64,000 nt of DNA from Undaria pinnatifida (Eukaryota; Sar; Phaeophyceae; Laminariales; Alariaceae). Location of the stretch: the NCBI GenBank assembly GCA_012845835.1, contig JABAKD010000021.1, forward strand, positions 12,022,795-12,086,794, written 5' to 3'. The notes beneath the pieces are model-generated. The model was not told the DNA's origin. It saw nothing but the letters and a program-made list of their open reading frames with translations, and did not search any database. Positions 40,640 to 52,189 of the stretch are shown in pieces. Every line of letters begins with the position of its first letter. Position 1 is the stretch's first letter. A program made the translations under genes and the position numbers.

Positions 40640-41680
40640 ACGAATGGGGTCTCCTGGTTGGGTATTGAACGAGAAGGAGGGATGCAGCGTCAGACAGAGG
40701 CCATTGACGGGGGGCGGGGAGCATACATGTTACTTGCTGGCGTTACCGGTAAACTTTTAACGATAAACCATCCATTTATTTTTTGACGGGTAGCCAAGTC
40801 TGGGCGTCACCAACAAGGGTGACATCGCGTGAGGGGGCCGAGAAACTCCGTGAGCCTTTCGGCGAGTCGCACAAAGGGTGGGCTTGCATCACAACGAGAA
40901 CACTTTGCGAGGCGACATCCATCGACACATTGTGCGTAGTTTGTTGCGCACAAAGATAAGAGCGTCGAATGGCGTTTTTGTGAGGCTACGTTGACGGAGG
41001 GATACGTAGACGTCTGCCCCTCTCCAACCAAGCCTCACGGACGGTCGCACGGGATTCTTCCCTGTTCCATATGAATCTTCATGGAATCATTTGATACGGT
41101 ATGCGAACGAGGCATGTTTCGTCAATGCCATGCACTGGATTTCTCAGTAACAAGACTGGGTATTGATGATCCTCTGTCTAACGCACCCTTAACGTACGCC
41201 GAGTTAAGGGACCACCAACGGAGTTTTCCTTAGAGGACTGGCGCGTTTGGGGATCGTCAACGCAATTTGGGCATCGGGACCGCGGACGTGGGGGACAGCC
41301 AAAGCAAAACGTTACCTGAAATGTGTTCCTTCTCAGCGAAGCCGTTTTATGTAAATGTATATAAAACGCTTACCGAGAGGATGTGTATTCGAAAACGCTA
41401 CAATATTTACCAACACTATGCGAAAACACACACGTAAAGACCGCATCCGTGCGAAAGTATTCACCTCCATTCAAATATACCAGAACAAGTACCAATCAAG
41501 GCTGCATCTGCAGCAAAACACACAAAATATTTTATTGTGGTGATATAGTAATAGGTGTTGTTAGCACGGTAATTGCCGTTCGGAATGTTTTACTACTGCA
41601 TGCATCCCATACGTTGCTGTTGACACTGGCCAATCAGAACAATCGACTAGAGATCCTGGGGTGATGCACGTTAATCTACC
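40640..41680. promoter_or_regulatory. Upstream region of the large gene
   Basis: This must hold the 5' UTR and promoter of the minus-strand gene if exon 1 is complete. I see no decisive TATA or initiator on minus. A TATATAAAA at about 41358 is on plus and points away. Confidence 0.35.
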
Positions 41681-41681
41681 A

Positions 41682-41683
<2 letters not shown>

Positions 41684-41718
<35 letters not shown>

Positions 41719-41807
41719 GCTGCTACTACTACTACTACTACTACTAATACTACCACCACTACTAGTATTACCACTGCTACTACTACTGCTGCTGCTGCTA
41801 CTACTAT

Positions 41808-41845
<38 letters not shown>

Positions 41846-41908
41846 TTACTACTACTACTACTACTACTACTCCTTCTACTACTACTACTATTACTACTAC
41901 TAGTATCT
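41684..41908 (+). repeat. (TAC)n microsatellite
   Basis: About 225 bases of mostly TAC triplets with scattered TGC, TAT and ACC variants. It reads as poly-Ser on minus, an artefact. Confidence 0.95.
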
Positions 41909-42224
41909 AACGTTGTAACAACTTGATGATGTTCACTCTGACAAGATCCGTAGGGCAAGCAGGCGGCCGGTGTATCACGCAGCTTGCAAATATGGGTATC
42001 GACCATAAATTGTCACACTCACAGCTGACGTCTTTACAATATCGGTTTAAAAATATGTACGGTGAAGAACTGTACGAACAAGTGCAGTAATACACAAATA
42101 TATACGACCACATATACGCTGTGTTCCCCCCCCCCCCCCCCCCCCCCCGCTCCAACGCCCCCTCTTTCCCGACCACCTGCACGATCGCCTAGACCTAGCA
42201 CCATGCGTAATGATACAAATCTTT

Positions 42225-43165
42225 GATCTCACAGCCGAAGTGTGTTTGAATATTATTTGTGACCTAAACCTCCTGAAAATCCCCTCCCCCTCTTGATCTC
42301 CCTTACTCAAACGCCCCACCAAGTATCGAAATCCACGACATTAATAAACACTTCACGCACAGGATATCACCTCATTATCTTTCTAGAGCCATCCATGCCG
42401 CTGTGATCCCCCCCTCCCCCCCGCCTCGAACGCCCCCTTCTTCCCCATCACCCGCACCTTCGCCTAGACCTATCACCACACGTATAACAAACCCCTCACC
42501 TAAAGCCGTCCCCCCCCCCCCCCCGCCCCCCCCCCCCGCCCCCACCTCCCACCCTCCCCCCCCAACCCATCCCAACCCCACCCCCTCGAACACTCCACCC
42601 TCTCTTTACTCACTGATTGTACGAATTACCCCAGGATATACATGATAAACTGATGTATTATTTCCAAAACCGTCACATTTATCCCCTCAAAATAATGTAT
42701 AGTTTCCAGGCACATATTGAGCTGCCCCCCCCCCCCCCCCCCCCCCCCCCCGCTCCAACCCCCCCCCCCCCCCCCCCCCGCCCCCAATAATATACTGGTG
42801 CCAAAACCGTCAGATTTATCCCCTCGAAAGGATTTATAGCTTACATGCACAAATTGCCCCTTTCCCCCCCCCCCCCCGCCCCCCTCCAAACCCGCTCGCT
42901 TTTGATCAAAACTAGGCCCCCCTTTCCCTTCACAGCTGTCAGATTTTGTCCCCCTCAGAAACGGGTTTTATAGTTTCCGCGCACAGACTAAAATTATCCT
43001 GTTGACCCTGATAGCTACACTGTAGTTGTAAGGGGAGTCGCCGACCTATATCCTTAATGAGGACACACAACTCGTAATGCGCGCGATCGGAGTATCACCC
43101 ACAGCTTGCAAAGATGAGTTTCGACGAAATCTTTGATCTCACAGCTGGAGTGTATTATAATTTTT
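42225..43165. repeat. Left arm of a ~0.95-kb inverted repeat
   Basis: Reverse complement of 62150-63115. Shared blocks include ATTATTTGTGACCTAAACCTC, CACGCACAGGATATCACCTC, AGCCATCCATGCCGCTGTG, GATATACATGATAAACTGAT and TTTGATCAAAACTAGGCCC, plus the family C core. C-tracts differ in length between arms. Confidence 0.85.
43000..43165 (-). repeat. Family C repeat (part of the long inverted repeat)
   Basis: Reverse complement of the family C core: CTGATAGCTACACTGTAG, GGGGAGTCGCCGACC, TCGGAGTATCACCCACAGC, GAGTTTCGACGAAATC and CAGCTGGAGTGTATT. It forms the outer end of the left arm of the inverted repeat. Confidence 0.8.
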
Positions 43166-43559
43166 ATAATATATAGGAAATCGCAAGGTCTACTATGTAT
43201 CGAAATGTTCCCCGTGACATGTCCCGTTGGCTCCGAACCAGATCGGCGTTTCCGGTGAACAAATTCCGCTGTCGGCCCCCTAGCGCTGGGGTCCTCTAGC
43301 GCATTTCCGTCGACGATCTGTTGGCGCGGCGGTCTCCGAGCACAAAGGTCCGTGGGCGCCCCCCTCCCGCAGCGGTCCTTTACAGCACTAAAATGGACCG
43401 CTAACATGAGGACCCCAGCCTCTTCAGTGCTCTTGTTTTCTCTTCGGGGTGTCATGCTGTCCCCGTGTTGCCCATGAGAGCTACTGTCGTGATCGTACGA
43501 CGGAACTGATGCTGATCTCAATTTAAGACAATGGCTAAGGTATTAGTGGGGGGGATCTT

Positions 43560-43890
43560 ATGACATCTGATGTAATGATGATGTTACGGTGAAGTTATGA
43601 TGATGTTATGATGATGTTATGATGATGTCATGATGATATTATGCTGATGTTAGTATCATGTTATGATGATGTTATGATAATGTTATGATGTTATGATGAT
43701 GATATGATGATGTTGTGATGAAGATATGATGGTATCATGATGGTGTTATGATGATGTTATGATGATGTTATATGATGATGTTATGATGATGTTATGATGA
43801 TGTTATGATGATGCTATGATGATGCTATGATGATGTTATGATGATGTTATGATGCTGTTACGATGATGTTATGATGATGATATGATACAC
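43560..43890 (+). repeat. ATGATGTT tandem array
   Basis: About 330 bases built from the units GATGATGTTAT and variants (ATGTCATG, ATGCTATG). The edges are ragged. Confidence 0.9.
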
Positions 43891-44379
43891 TCTCATTTTC
43901 TCCCGTCCCAGTTATTCGCCACTCGCACGAGTGACTCTTAACCCATCTTACGGACGAACATAAGTCCCTAGGCGATATATTTAGCGCCACAGCGTAGCGT
44001 AGCTCACTAATTCGCATGGGTATGGCACACTAAAAACGGCACGAGAAGCTCAAGACCGCAAAGGAGCATGGGGGGTTAGGTTACTCGCTCAAGTCACCCC
44101 TATCCCCTGCATTGGAACGCCGCCCAAACTGACACCCCTACGGTAGCCTGGGTTAGGTGTTGTTTCAATCGCTTTCTCACCAGATACCCTGACACTGCTG
44201 CTTCCGCCGGTTGCCTCCTTGCCGTTCGAAAAGCATTTAGGAACAAAAGTCGCCGCAATCGGACAAGGATAGTACAACGACAATTAACGAAGGTGGCGCC
44301 AAGGTACACGCCTGCACCCTGAAACATCTTCGTTGGAATCCACAGCCGTGTTTGTAGCGGGGTTATTGAAAAACATAAG

Positions 44380-44605
44380 GATACGCTCCACAGCTGCGAG
44401 ATCGAAAGGCTTTAACGAAGCTCATATTCATTTGCAGGTTGTGTGTGATACTTCGATCGCGTGTGTTACCGGGTGTGTGTCCTCGTTAAGGGTGTAGTTC
44501 GACGACTCTCGTTAGAAATAGTTCGTACTGGAGTCAACAGGGAGATATAAATCAAACTTTGCACGGAAACTATAAAACCCGTCTTTGAGGGGGACAAAAT
44601 CTGAC
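44380..44605 (+). repeat. Family C repeat
   Basis: Core with CCACAGCTGCGAGATCGAAA, GTTGTGTGTGATACTTCGAT, CGACGACTC and GCACGGAAACTATAAAACCC, then GGGGGACAAAATCTGACC. It is moderately diverged. Confidence 0.75.
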
Positions 44606-44619
44606 CGCTGTACCAGGTT

Positions 44620-46320
44620 GTCGTACATATCCTGTACCCTGTATTACCAGTGAGGGGCGGGCGTGTTTTTTAAGCGGCGAATGGGGGGGAGGGGCGGGGG
44701 TTTTCGTAACGTGGAGGTGGAGGTAGTGGATTTTCCAATTTTTTGAGGTCGCATAACTGTACGGGAACCTACTGTTCCCGTGGTGCTAGGTCTAGGTGAT
44801 GGTGGAGGTTGCAAGGAAGGAGAGGGAGGGGAGGGGGGGCGGGGAAGGGGGATACTTACTCATTTGTTGCTTGCCTTAGTCATTTTAACATTGACCACGC
44901 ATCCCTCTCGAGACGGATCACCGTTCCTATTCCTAATAGAGACACCTCCAACATTTGGGCGGTCATTCTTCTTCCATGGGTAACATAGAAATCGTCTGCT
45001 TATCCAACCCCAGTCCTGTTTCGCCGTCTGCGGCCATCATCTATCTCCTAGGATCGCGATCGTCTTCTCGCTTATTTCTAGTCTGCCAACCTCTTGTATG
45101 CCACATACGTCTAAGTTCATAATTTCCTCGTCTAACGCATTCCGTTCCTCCTTGCATATTTCACATTTGACTACTCTGCGAGTCGTACCCTCACACGGGC
45201 ACCTACGCGTAGCAACGTTCTCCTCCTCCGACTACTGATATATCTCTGTCTTCTTTCTGAGAGGGCGGAAAGGGAGGGCCAATTTGACTTTGAACACCAT
45301 ATTAAACAATTTGAGCTACTGCATGCATGGCTTTAAAGCAAATACGTGATATCACCTGTACTTTATTTTCTCCTGGCATATTTTGAGTTTAGGTGGGGCG
45401 GCCGGAGGGGGGGGGGGGGGGGGGGTGCTTGTGTGTGTGGAGGACGAGTTTTGTCGGGCCGGTGGCGGAAGGTGGGGGAAAGAAAGGAAGTTGACGTGTA
45501 TGCGAGTAAAATATTCTGCCAGCGCGCAAAATGTAGACAACCGATATTTAAAAGATGAACTATGAGCGTAATGCGAGCAATATTGTTTTAGTTAACATGA
45601 TATTGTTTATGCGTTAATGCTGTTATTAATAGTGGTTTTTTGCTCACCCTAAAATATCACTGCTACTTTGAATGGTACTCATGGTGTGCCGTATAATATA
45701 ACACACATGTGCCCACAACTTGCCAAGATGAGCTTGAACGACATCTTCGATATCACGGATGGGGTAATGCGACTTTTATATTCATCCCCAGTGTGAATAT
45801 ATATATATATATATATCTATAAGCCCGTCTAGATGAAGGCACTCTCTACGATAGAAATAGCCCTTTGTTTCCGAATGATGCCGTCCCCTTAAAAATTTTA
45901 CTTTTGTATTTTTGCAAGTTGTGAGGAAAAAAAAATCAGGGGGAAAATTCCTCGCCTTCTTGTTGTTCATAGGTCTATCGAGGTAACAATACTTTTGAGC
46001 TAGGAAATTTCTGGCGGCGTCCTTGTCAAGCCCTATTGAGTGTTGGGCATGCTTTTTCGAGTATGCCGCGGGTGTTAGGCGCTGGCGTGTTAGGCTCGCT
46101 GTTGGGGGAGACAAGGCAAATGGCCAAGGCTAAGCGAAACTGCACGAGGGTAAAGACACTTTCGAAGGCACTGGCCTTACCGGCAGACCTTGCCGGCCTT
46201 AACGAGCTTTAACGGTCCTCAGCCAAATCGGCACAACCACTTAAAACGGCTTGAGCGAACCCTAACCCGTTTTCTGCTCCAAAACGTATCTCCTACACCA
46301 AATCCAAGTAGTTTGTCACC
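44620..46320. other. Unassigned, G-tract and AT repeats
   Basis: Contains G-rich stretches (44680-44850, 45405-45425) and an (AT)n run at 45796-45816. One tandem-unit relative starts near 44783. No coding region recognised. Confidence 0.5.
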
Positions 46321-46334
46321 AAAAACTTTTTTTC

Positions 46335-46625
46335 TACTTCTTTTTCAATAACCACTTTCACTTGCCAGCTCAACCCGTAGGACGTTGTACACTCCAAGCT
46401 TTCGTCTGGACAAGACGTGGTCACAGGTGTTGTCCCTACCCCGCCCCCCCGTCAATGTGCCTTGATTTGTATCACGCATAGGGTTCAACATTCTCATTGC
46501 TTGTCGATTTTCATCAATTATTGCAATCTCACGCTCTCCCGCTTCCCGCCGATCACTGTGCAAGAAAAAGTCCCTGCGAGCACGTACGTGCTCTCGGTGA
46601 GAATTGAACTCACGAAAACTTGTTT
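46335..46625 (-). mobile_element. tRNA-derived SINE, 5'-truncated copy
   Basis: It shares the body (CATAGGGTTCAACA..CTCATTGCTTGTCGAT, TCTCACGCTCTCCCGCTTCC) and a B-box-like GAGTTCAATTCTC. The A-box end is replaced by a T/A run. The plus strand is pyrimidine-rich at the 3' end of the element. Confidence 0.65.
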
Positions 46626-46694
46626 TTTTTTTATAGGGACCAGGGACGCCGGGGCGTTGCAGTTCTTAAGGGGAGGGTTAACACGCGTCTCGCC

Positions 46695-46785
46695 TTAACC
46701 CCTTTACAACTGGAAACCCGTTTTTAGGGACAAAATTACTTGGATTCAGTACAGGGAGGGGTTCTGTAGCTGTAAAGGGGTGAAG
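46695..46785. mobile_element. 91-bp fold-back element D, copy 1
   Basis: It starts TTAACCCCTTTACAACTGGA and ends with the inverted partner AGCTGTAAAGGGGTGAA, with AAAATTACTTGGATT inside. It can fold into a hairpin and is the same size as the copy at 60752. Confidence 0.7.
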
Positions 46786-47749
46786 TTGTCTACACTGAAG
46801 TATCATAGAGGGGGAAGTGCCGGGCTTGTGACGTACGTCTCAAGCGTGGCAGTGTACGTGGCAATAGCGCCTGTTTAGTGATATTACACCACATCATAAC
46901 TCAATGGGTATAACATAACATTAAGAACAATGCAGCAGTAGACTACATGTACCTGGGTACGTAGCGAGAACAAGAAGCGACGAGTCTGTATGCATATAAC
47001 CACCAAGCCTAGTTACTACGTCGTCACTACTCAGACCGGCGTTGTGCACCGCGCTTGGACCCCCCATGTAGGATAGACATCACGCCGCTCCAAGGGTAGT
47101 AGGTGACAGGCGAAAGGTGTTGCGTCCATGCCCGCAAAAGCTGGCATCTGGTGAACTGGCGCCTGACGTGTCTCCGCATCCCTCCGCATAGCACGCACAC
47201 CAAATATACATCGCTGTGGCTTTTGGGGGGGAGTTCCAATTCAACGGGGCGTTATTGTTTTACGCGATAAACGCCAAAACAAAATCATTGGAAGGACTCA
47301 TTGCGCCGTCAGGCAACGAGCCTTACGTCAGTAAGGCTCGCATAAGGCTTAAAGCAGTCCCGAAGGCACGTGTACAAAAACGGGGCTAAGGAAACTTTGG
47401 CGAGATTTAAGGCCAGGGTATGGTCTACAGAGTGTGGTCCACCGCAATTATAATGTTTCAAGGGTGAAATTATTTTTCACGTTTGATAACACGCACGACT
47501 ATAGGTCCTGTATTTTTCATGGAGTGGAAGCTGTTGTAATCCTCTAGTACATGCGGCGTCCAGGTCTGAGGCCCTTGTTAGTGGCGCTCACCAAAACATG
47601 CTCTAGCATGCAGTGGATGATCGCTGAGTGATGTTCCTTTCCTCTGCATCACACCACGTAGTACATGACAACCCAACATGCTTCTTGGAGATGACAATGA
47701 AAAATCCATCGCACACCAGAGAGGATACTCGGCTAAGAGATTGCCTAGA

Positions 47750-47865
47750 ATACCAACCATCGGGATCAGGTTACCAAGCAGCGCATGTGGTTTCACTTCT
47801 TCGCACTACACCCAGAACACTACGGGCATGCGTCGGGCCCAGTTCACGGATGCCCACTAAAACCA
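47750..47865 (+). repeat. ~120-bp dispersed repeat, copy 1
   Basis: ATCAGGTTACCAAGCAGCGC and GGCATGCGTCGGGCCCAG match the reverse complement of 53565-53700 (ATCAGGTTATCGAGCAGCGC, GACATGCGTTGGACCCAG). Confidence 0.65.
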
Positions 47866-47875
47866 TTAGCAAGGA

Positions 47876-48205
47876 GGTGGTAAAACGGATGATTTTGTTT
47901 GCGGGATTCGTGGCACGTATGGGGGAGGAGCGTCTGCCACAGAGGGTGATGTTTGGGAGTTTGTTCGGGGTAAGGGCTACTCAGGGGGTCAAGAGAAGGA
48001 CTGGATGGATTATCTAAAGGAGAATATGTCGGTCTTTGGAATAAAATTTGAAGGATGGCGAAAGGCTGCTCAGAAGGCTGGCAGATGGTTTCGAAGAGTA
48101 GAGGAGGGAGTCGAGTTGTTCATGCGGAATTGGCATGAAACGGAGAGACGCAAAGCTGCAGAGCGACGCGCGAAGGCTACGGCAGCGCCATCCACCGTTG
48201 GCATC
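47876..48205 (+). pseudogene. Non-LTR retrotransposon reverse-transcriptase C-terminal fragment, frameshifted
   Basis: It reads LFAGFVARMGEERLPQRVMF in one frame and, after a shift near 47960, GYSGGQEKDWMDYLKENMSV, then FGIKFEGWRKAAQKAGRWFR in another. The order R-x-x-GHV-x-RM...LP-x-[RK]-V-[ML]-F-G followed by a W-rich tail is typical of the end of LINE-type polyproteins. The catalytic part is absent. It is followed by a G-rich minisatellite. The link to LINEs rests on recall of the motif. Confidence 0.6.
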
Positions 48206-48214
48206 TCTAAGCGG

Positions 48215-48315
48215 CCGGGGGAAGGGGGTAGAGGCGGGGGGAGGGGGTAGAGGCGGGGGGCGGGGGGGAGGGGGTAGGGGGAAAGGGAGGAAAGGGGGGG
48301 GGGGGGGGGAGGGGG
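48215..48315 (+). repeat. G-rich minisatellite
   Basis: GGGGGTAGAGGCGGGGG units repeat two to three times, then run into a plain G-tract. It directly follows the reverse-transcriptase fragment. Confidence 0.8.
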
Positions 48316-48519
48316 AGCGTCATGCCCAAGAGACTGAAGTCTGGGTTTGGCCATCATCGTATTGAAAGTTGTGGGCCTTCTAATGGCCGTCACAAGTTAG
48401 CATAAGACCGCCCTGACTTCTTCGCCACGTTGCGTTCTCTCCCAGGTGCCTTTGATGATGGACGTGATACCCTCTGGTAGCCCAATGCCATCCTTAGCCA
48501 GTTCCTAGGGTCTGCTAGT

Positions 48520-48720
48520 ATGACATTTTCCTTTCTTTTCTTTTTCTTCTTCTTCTTTTTTCTCTTATTCTTTCCTTGCTTTCTTGTCTTGTCTTTTCTT
48601 GTTTTTCTTGTCTTTTCTTCTCTTTGCTTGCGTTTTTCGTTTTTGTTTCGTTTTTCTTTTTTTCTTTTTCCTTTCCTTCATCTTCTTTTCTTTTCTTTGT
48701 TTCTTTTCTCCAATTGACTT
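48520..48720 (+). repeat. Pyrimidine-rich TTTCTT tract
   Basis: About 200 bases of T/C with TTTTCTT and TTGTTTT units. The long open frames on both strands here are simple-sequence artefacts. Confidence 0.8.
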
Positions 48721-49059
48721 ACGCCTGTCGTACGTATGCGTAGTGATAGATACTACGTGTACCATATACGTGGTAATCTTCTTTGGGTGGCAATCGGAAT
48801 TGTCGGTTTCTCCAGGCGTGAGTAGTGAGACGTGTGCACCGGCCTGGACCTGGCACATCGTAGATTGACTCCCGATTTCACTTTTATATGTTTCTGGTGG
48901 AGGCATGCATTGCGTCAGCTATGATATATGCGTGTACCACCTTGAGTTGTGTGTGTTTTCCCTGGGGTATTCCTCAGCTCCATAGTGACTGGAGCCTGTC
49001 CTGTGACCACGGACTTGATCATGCGAGTTAATGTGAGACAACAACAACAACAACAACAA

Positions 49060-49200
49060 TGATGGGTGAATGCTGTAATTTAATGCGCTGCCTGTGATTG
49101 CCCTGTCTCCCGGTCTGTTTGTTCTGCCTTTCATTAAACCTGGTATTGTTTAGATGAGCAGTTTCGCGAAATATAGTTTTGCATGAAGCGATATGAAGAC
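49060..49200 (+). repeat. Dispersed repeat shared with 57160-57310
   Basis: GATGGGTGAATGC, ATGCGCTGCCTGTGATTGCC and CTGTCTCCCGGTCTGTTTG match 57166 onward (GATGGGCGAATGC, ATGCGCTGCCTTCGATGACC, CTGTCTCTCGGTCTGCTTTG). Preceded here by a (CAA)n run. Confidence 0.6.
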
Positions 49201-49254
49201 TGCGATGTGGCTGACGTGGAGGGAATCTTTTACAAGGTTATGTAATGTAGGGTT

Positions 49255-49650
49255 TGTGGATTTCGGGTGAGGGCATGGGAATCTTACAGAACTTTCAGCA
49301 GTTACGGGTACGGGTTTGGAAGTTTTACAAAACTTACACAAGTTCCGGGCAGGTACAAGTGTGCGTACCCATACCCCGCGTTCTTGTGATACTGGCGTAC
49401 AGAACCCACACAAGCTTCCGGTATGGGTATGAGTGTTCTACAGATACAGAAATTCTTTGTAGGGTAATACCCGGAGTAAGTACCCCGGGCATCGTCCTGT
49501 GTGTACCTTACGGGCAGAACAGAAATAGAATGTTCGCGTACGCGTAAGGAAGCCGTACAGATCTTGCAGAAGATCCGGGTACGTGTATGAAGATCTTGCG
49601 GAACTTACATGAGTTCCTCGAAGGGTAGTACCCGGGGTAAATACGTGTCT
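49255..49650 (+). repeat. Degenerate GGGTA/CCCGG repeat block
   Basis: Recurring ACAGAACTT, GTTCCGGG and AGGGTAGTACCCGGGGTAA-type segments at irregular spacing, several of them locally palindromic. No product is recognised. Confidence 0.45.
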
Positions 49651-49739
49651 ACGTGCCCAACCTTGGAATCTTACTCTTCTTGTAAAATATGCAGGGGATA
49701 TATAGGCTTCATCCATCCATGGAATAGTTTTATTGTGCG

Positions 49740-51640
49740 GACGCAATGAGTGGTTTGAAGTGTGCGCACACCCGTATCTTTTCAGATTCTTGTATCATCG
49801 GGCGTTGGAATTCTAGACGTCGTTGACATGGCAACATGGAGTTTCACGAGCGACTGACTCATGTCGTGATATTCGGGACGACGGCTGGTGGGGCCCGGTG
49901 TTTGGCGGGCGACATCAGGGTGTTCGAAAGCCAAAGAGTTTTCCACGGATACCTCCCCTTCAACACTGTTCGGAGTAAAGACTGTGCTATGGCCGAGGGT
50001 GGCTAAGAAGAGTGGGAGCTGGCACCGGGGGATCGTCGACGCGGCAGACCTCTTCGCGACGAGCTGGCACAGGGGCGAGGCGGAGATGAGTTGGCAAGGG
50101 CTCACATCAGAGGACGCCAGTAATAGCAGCGACCACGGGAAACCGGGGGGACTGGAGGACGGTGGAGGGGGGCAATCGTACTGATACAGCCCTTTGTAGC
50201 TGAACACAAAACGAAGTGGTAGATCGTGCGGCGAGGCATCAGTTCGACTAAGAAGTGGAGGGCGTGCTACTACTCTAGCCCAAGGATTCGTATTTCCTCA
50301 CCTGTATTGTAACCCCCCCAAAAAACGGCAAAGAGCCCTTTTCAGCTTTTTCTCGAAAATTAACCTAGCTATTCCTCCTATTCCTAGAAAAATAACTTTT
50401 TTTTTGGAGGGGACAAAAATATCACCGCCGGGTGGTACATGCGCTACACCACGCACGAGTGTGCGATTCGTTCAGGCCTCTGGGCAATCATTTCCAGTCA
50501 TTCTCACTCCTCCACACAGTAGTAGAGTGGCAAGACAGACTGCGAGCGCCTGAGCTATGTTCATCGGTTTCAGGATTAATGATCTTCACTTGTTCATAGT
50601 AGTGTGCTGATAGCTAACTATCATATATATCTAGACCTATGTCTTTGTCCTTTTCTATATTTTATATGTATCAATATATCTGTATGGTGAGGAACATCAG
50701 CAATGTAAAGTACAAAGCAGAACGATAACAGCAGCCACAATAGTGCGGTGATGCGTGTGTAGCGACCGCGACCGTATCCGGTACTGAAAGCACAGACGAG
50801 GACGCCTCGACGAAATCCGAACGTCTCCGCTGCATCTGCCGCGACTTCACCCGTTCCATTTGAATGCGATACCATAGCATGATTATACAAATATTCAATT
50901 GTATACAAATATTCGATTGTACCCCTTTCATGACGCCGTCCGCCGTAATTTTCAAATCAAACCAAAAAAAGGTACACTGTATGGTATATAAAACATGACG
51001 TGTGTGGTGTTGGCAGCAAAATATCACATGTGTGTGCAACACAATGGACGACGCTACATTCCGAAATAGTCCCACATACTGTCCTGGTAATAATGCTGTC
51101 GTTGTTGTTGCTGTTGTTGCTGTTGACGGTTTGAGGATCCACAGCAGTGTCAACGCTCTAGAGCAACTTCAAGGTCTTGAAGGTGGCCGGAAGAACCAAC
51201 GAAGGGGCTGACCAGCTCGTATGACACGCACGTCACACGTCAGTTCGATGTGATACGTTAAATCCGACAGTTCTATCCATTTCACCCCGACCAGTGATAT
51301 CATCAGGGGGCACTTCGACTGGTATTTCGTAAGGGTTTTAGGGATATGGTTACGGTTAGCATGGTTGCAAAAGGACAATACCGTCGGACACCCCGAGACA
51401 AAGGGCGCTAGGGGCAACGGTAAAGGAGCTGCGGTGAAGGTGCACAAAGCCGCAGGACCACAGCAGCCGCGCAAGAAGATGCTTTTGGTCGATTTTACGG
51501 AACTACAACAGATGTCATGAACCGGTGTTTCTTGGGCCGCCTCGTCTGTGGATAACGACTCTTGACGGAAAATCCTAATTGACATAGACGTTGAGAATGG
51601 ATTTCATATACATCACCCCCTTGAAGTATTTATAGCTTCC
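49740..51640. other. Unassigned region
   Basis: An open plus frame at about 49888-50184 and a minus frame over the same span look neither conserved nor spliced. No family recognised; a single exon of an unknown gene cannot be excluded. Confidence 0.4.
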
Positions 51641-51829
51641 ACGCACAAATTGCCAGCCCGTCCGCCCCCCCCCCACCAGCCCCCCCCCGCCCCCCCCTGT
51701 CCCCCCCTCCAACCCCGCTCCCTTTTAGTCAAAACAAGCCCCTCACGTCCATCAAAACTCCGCCCTCCCCTCACCGGTTATTCGACTTACAGGGTTCACT
51801 TGGTAAAAGGAAGCATTTCCTTCCACAGC

Positions 51830-52075
51830 TGACAGATTTTGTCTCCCTCAGAAAGTGGTTTTGTAGTTTCCGCGCACAGACTGACCAGCATCACCCTGTC
51901 GACCCTGATAGCTACTCTGTAGTTGTAAGGGGAGTCGCCGACCTACATCCTTAATGAGGACACACAACCCGTAATACGCACGATCGGAGTATCACACACA
52001 GCTTGCAAAGATGAGTTTCGACGAAATCGTCGATCTCATAGCTGGAGTGTATTTTCAATTTTCATAATAATACTT
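51830..52075 (-). repeat. Family C repeat
   Basis: Reverse-complement copy with ACAGCTGACAGATTTTGTCT, TAGTTTCCGCGCACAGACTG, GGGGAGTCGCCGACC and ATGAGTTTCGACGAAATCG. It ends where a MITE family A fragment starts. Confidence 0.8.
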
Positions 52076-52087
52076 GGAAAAAAATAT

Positions 52088-52175
52088 TGAGTGATTCCAC
52101 GATAGCTCCCCGCCAAACAAGCGGTTTTCTTCCATAAACGTTTCATGGCCGCCCGACACGAGGACGGAGACAATT
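52088..52175. mobile_element. MITE family A fragment
   Basis: It begins GAGTGATTCCACGATAGC and continues with the ACGTTTCATGG...CGACACGAGG interior found in the 37.6-37.8 kb copy. Only one end is visible. It abuts a family C repeat. Confidence 0.6.
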
Positions 52176-52189
52176 GAAAACGTAGTACA

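Noticed and set aside
41671-42006. Ser-rich protein on minus
   Set aside because: It is the translation of the TAC microsatellite.
42375-42893. Gly- or Pro-rich proteins around C-tracts
   Set aside because: The frames are open because of homopolymer tracts; the DNA matches the inverted repeat at 62-63 kb.
43560-43890. CRISPR-like array
   Set aside because: Short imperfect units without spacers in a eukaryotic sequence; it is simple-sequence DNA.
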